Of a stretch of DNA of 7,681 bases, positions 5,676 through 7,681 are shown in pieces. The stretch lies in assembly GCA_005880525.1 (NCBI GenBank), contig VBFW01000112.1:1-7681 (forward strand), written 5' to 3'. The notes beneath the pieces were generated by a model, which worked only from the letters and a program-made list of their open reading frames with translations, did not search any database and was not told the DNA's origin. A program made the translations under genes and the position numbers. The stretch's first letter is position 1; every line of letters begins with the position of its first letter. Source of the stretch: Chloroflexota bacterium. GTDB lineage: Bacteria; Chloroflexota; Dormibacteria; Dormibacterales; Dormibacteraceae.

Positions 5676-7681
5676 TTACAGCGCTGACGGCGCTTCGGCT
5701 GGAACCTGGCCTTCGATCAGCAGCCGCCCCGAGCCGACTCCGGCAACACTGACGTCCGCTTCGAGCGTGTGCGCCCCCGGCGCTAGCGCCTCGCCGGTGA
5801 CGACATAGACTCGCACGCGCCGTCCCAGAGCGAGGTCGAGCCGGCGCGGCAGCGGGGCGCGGCCGGCATGCGTCTCGATCTGTATCTCGTGACGGGTCAG
5901 CAGCGTGCCGTCAAGGCGGAGGCCGGTCATCGTTGTGAGAACAGCGGGACGCGTCTTGTTTTCGAGCACGAGGCTCAGCCCGTCCTTCTCCCCCTGGAGG
6001 CTGCGCAGGTCGGCGAGCCGATCAGCCAGGTAGTGCGGCAGCTCGGGGCGCAATCGCGCGGGCATGACGTTGGCCGTGACTGAGAATCGCAGCTCGGTGT
6101 GATCTATCTCCTCACCCGCCATGAGCAGCGTCGCTTCGAGCACGTACTCGCCCTCGGCCTGGAGGGCGAGGCTCGCCGTGGTGGCGTGGATCGCCGGCTC
6201 GAACGCGGTGGGCACCTCGCATTGCGCCGACCCAGAAAAAGACTTGCGTTGCGCGGCGTCCTTGATGCGGCTCACGCCTCGCAGCCCGACGCCGCGCTCG
6301 CGCGTGACGGACCAGCGCACGGATCCCGCGCCCGCGACTCGCGGATCGTCATTCACGACCACGATGCGCGCGCTGAATGCCTTGTCTGGTCGCTGGATTA
6401 CTCCAGACGGACGGTCGGGCTCAGCACTCAGCGGGTCGATGATCACGCGGGTCGGCCGGAATGCCTCCGCGAGCGCCGCCAGCGGTGCGTCCTTTTTCTG
6501 CCGCGCTCCGTCCAGCAGTCCCCAGCCAATGGCCGGAAAGGGATCGATCAGGTGGAAGACGAACGCGCCCCAGCACGGCTCGAACTTGCGCGTTCGCATG
6601 TGCTCGGCTGTGACACGCACGAGCAACGCGTGATAGTTCTGCGACGCGCGGACGTACTCGTCGAGGCTCGGATGCGCTGAAGGCAGACCCACGCCGCGCT
6701 CCGCCCAGTTCACTGGTTGGAATCCGGCGTAGCGCCACGATGGCTCGTCGTCCGCGACTGGAAAGCGATCGCCGATGTCGTCCCACACAGGCGAGCCGAT
6801 GGACGGCAGCGACTGCGCGCCGAACGCGGTGACGATCAACGGTTCGGTGTCGATGACGTCCTTCCACGTCCCTTCTTCCCAGCCGAGCCTCAGGTGCACG
6901 TCGGTCTCTCCGGTTGCGGGGAGCGCCGGACGCGTCGGGTCCAGCGCCTCGAAACCCGCCTTCAGGTCCTGGTCGATCGAATGGTTCTGCCTCACCACAT
7001 GCACGTCGCCCATGTCCGCGTTGTCGGGGAGCCACGGCGGATCGTCGTGCGCGATCCACACCGCGATTGACGGATGGTTGCGCAGCAGCTCGACCATCTC
7101 GGCCTGCATCTCTTTGGCGGTCGTCTCGAAGAAGCGCGCGTCATCCGCGCGCGCCTGATAGGCGTATGTGCCGAGCAGCGGCAGCTCCTGCAGGAGCAGC
7201 ATCCCCGCCTCGTCCGCAAGCCGGTAGAAATCGCGTGGCAGCACGTTGGCGATGACCCGCAGGGCATCGAGATTCGTCTCCTTCGCCAGCCGCAGGTCGG
7301 CCGCGAACTGCTCGGCGGTCAGCTCGTCCATTCGATGTGACGGGGCGTAGCACGCGCCGCGCAGGAACATGGGGCGGTCGTTGACGGAGAGGCTCCACCG
7401 GCGGGGCCCGATGTCCCACTTGAGGTCTCGGAAACCGAACGCGTCCTCCACCCGCGAGGACTCCGCGCCGCTCACCTCCACCGCCATCTCGGCGCGGTAC
7501 ATGGCCTGCTCCCCGAATCGCCACGGCTCCCACCTCCGCGCGCCGGGCAGCGCCAGGCGCATCGAGATCGGCTGGTCGCCGCCGCCGGCGATACGAAACT
7601 CACGCTTCAGCCGCAGCGGCGCGCCCGCCCCGGACACCGCAGAAACCACCAGTTCCACCTCGCCGTCCATCTGCCGGCCGT
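5676..7681 (-). CDS. GH2/beta-mannosidase-like protein, probably catalytically inactive (5' end outside window)
   Basis: The frame is open to the window edge, and the ATG at 7670 is probably internal. About 200 N-terminal residues, the sugar-binding beta-sandwich of GH2 enzymes, would lie beyond it. Visible parts, numbered from that ATG, are an Ig-like domain (about 1-80); a TIM barrel opening with RPMFLRGACYAPSHR (99-113), LDALRVI (134-140) and ADEAGMLLLQE (152-162); the NHPSIAVW strand (198-205); a barrel end with GAFVFHLIDPFPAIGW (368-383) and FRPTRV; and one or two C-terminal beta-sandwich domains (about 420-664). These match the beta-mannosidase branch of GH2. The acid/base position, normally W-x-G-N-N-E, reads WIAHDDP, with D210 in place of Glu. 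The nucleophile motif, normally S-E-F/Y-G-x-Q-S, reads TAFGAQSLPS, with A282 in place of Glu. The fold is kept but both catalytic glutamates appear lost. The frame is long and intact, arguing against simple decay. Confidence 0.82.
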   Translation of the reverse strand, partial: GRQMDGEVELVVSAVSGAGAPLRLKREFRIAGGGDQPISMRLALPGARRWEPWRFGEQAMYRAEMAVEVSGAESSRVEDAFGFRDLKWDIGPRRWSLSVNDRPMFLRGACYAPSHRMDELTAEQFAADLRLAKETNLDALRVIANVLPRDFYRLADEAGMLLLQELPLLGTYAYQARADDARFFETTAKEMQAEMVELLRNHPSIAVWIAHDDPPWLPDNADMGDVHVVRQNHSIDQDLKAGFEALDPTRPALPATGETDVHLRLGWEEGTWKDVIDTEPLIVTAFGAQSLPSIGSPVWDDIGDRFPVADDEPSWRYAGFQPVNWAERGVGLPSAHPSLDEYVRASQNYHALLVRVTAEHMRTRKFEPCWGAFVFHLIDPFPAIGWGLLDGARQKKDAPLAALAEAFRPTRVIIDPLSAEPDRPSGVIQRPDKAFSARIVVVNDDPRVAGAGSVRWSVTRERGVGLRGVSRIKDAAQRKSFSGSAQCEVPTAFEPAIHATTASLALQAEGEYVLEATLLMAGEEIDHTELRFSVTANVMPARLRPELPHYLADRLADLRSLQGEKDGLSLVLENKTRPAVLTTMTGLRLDGTLLTRHEIQIETHAGRAPLPRRLDLALGRRVRVYVVTGEALAPGAHTLEADVSVAGVGSGRLLIEGQVPAEAPSAL

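Overview
The window is a GC-rich, densely coding bacterial segment. High GC, the paired FHA/PP2C signalling genes and the gene content suggest a soil-type high-GC bacterium such as an actinobacterium or a Chloroflexota/Dormibacterota relative. Nothing here is phylogenetically decisive, so this is a weak guess.

Layout. On the + strand, bases 1-3264 hold a glycolate oxidase operon in the order glcD, glcE, glcF. The genes overlap by a few bases, which suggests translational coupling. glcD enters from outside the window and is intact as far as it can be seen. glcE and glcF are each broken once: a conserved internal block is missing and the frame changes from one side of the gap to the other. glcF also appears to use a rare CTG start behind a strong Shine-Dalgarno site. 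On the - strand, reading leftwards from 7681, come a GH2/beta-mannosidase-like protein (N-terminus outside the window), an 81-base gap, a membrane-anchored FHA protein with a very long Pro/Ala/Trp linker, and a PP2C Ser/Thr phosphatase that follows the FHA gene after 4 bases. The PP2C and glcF genes converge with 7 bases between their stop codons.

How the genes work together. GlcDEF would oxidise glycolate (or D-lactate) to glyoxylate and pass electrons from FAD through Fe-S clusters to the quinone pool. With two of three subunits disrupted as written, either the operon is decaying or the assembly has lost two short pieces. The FHA-PP2C pair is the reader/eraser half of a bacterial Ser/Thr phosphorylation circuit; no kinase lies in the window. 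The PP2C tail carries a tandem nine-residue Thr motif, and a similar S-T-T-V-I-P motif lies just before the FHA domain, so the two proteins may be linked through phospho-threonine recognition (inference). The GH2-like protein keeps the fold signatures but appears to have lost both catalytic glutamates, so it may be a pseudoenzyme rather than a working glycosidase.

There is no stretch longer than 300 bases without a gene. I saw no tRNA, rRNA, CRISPR array, insertion sequence or convincing terminator.
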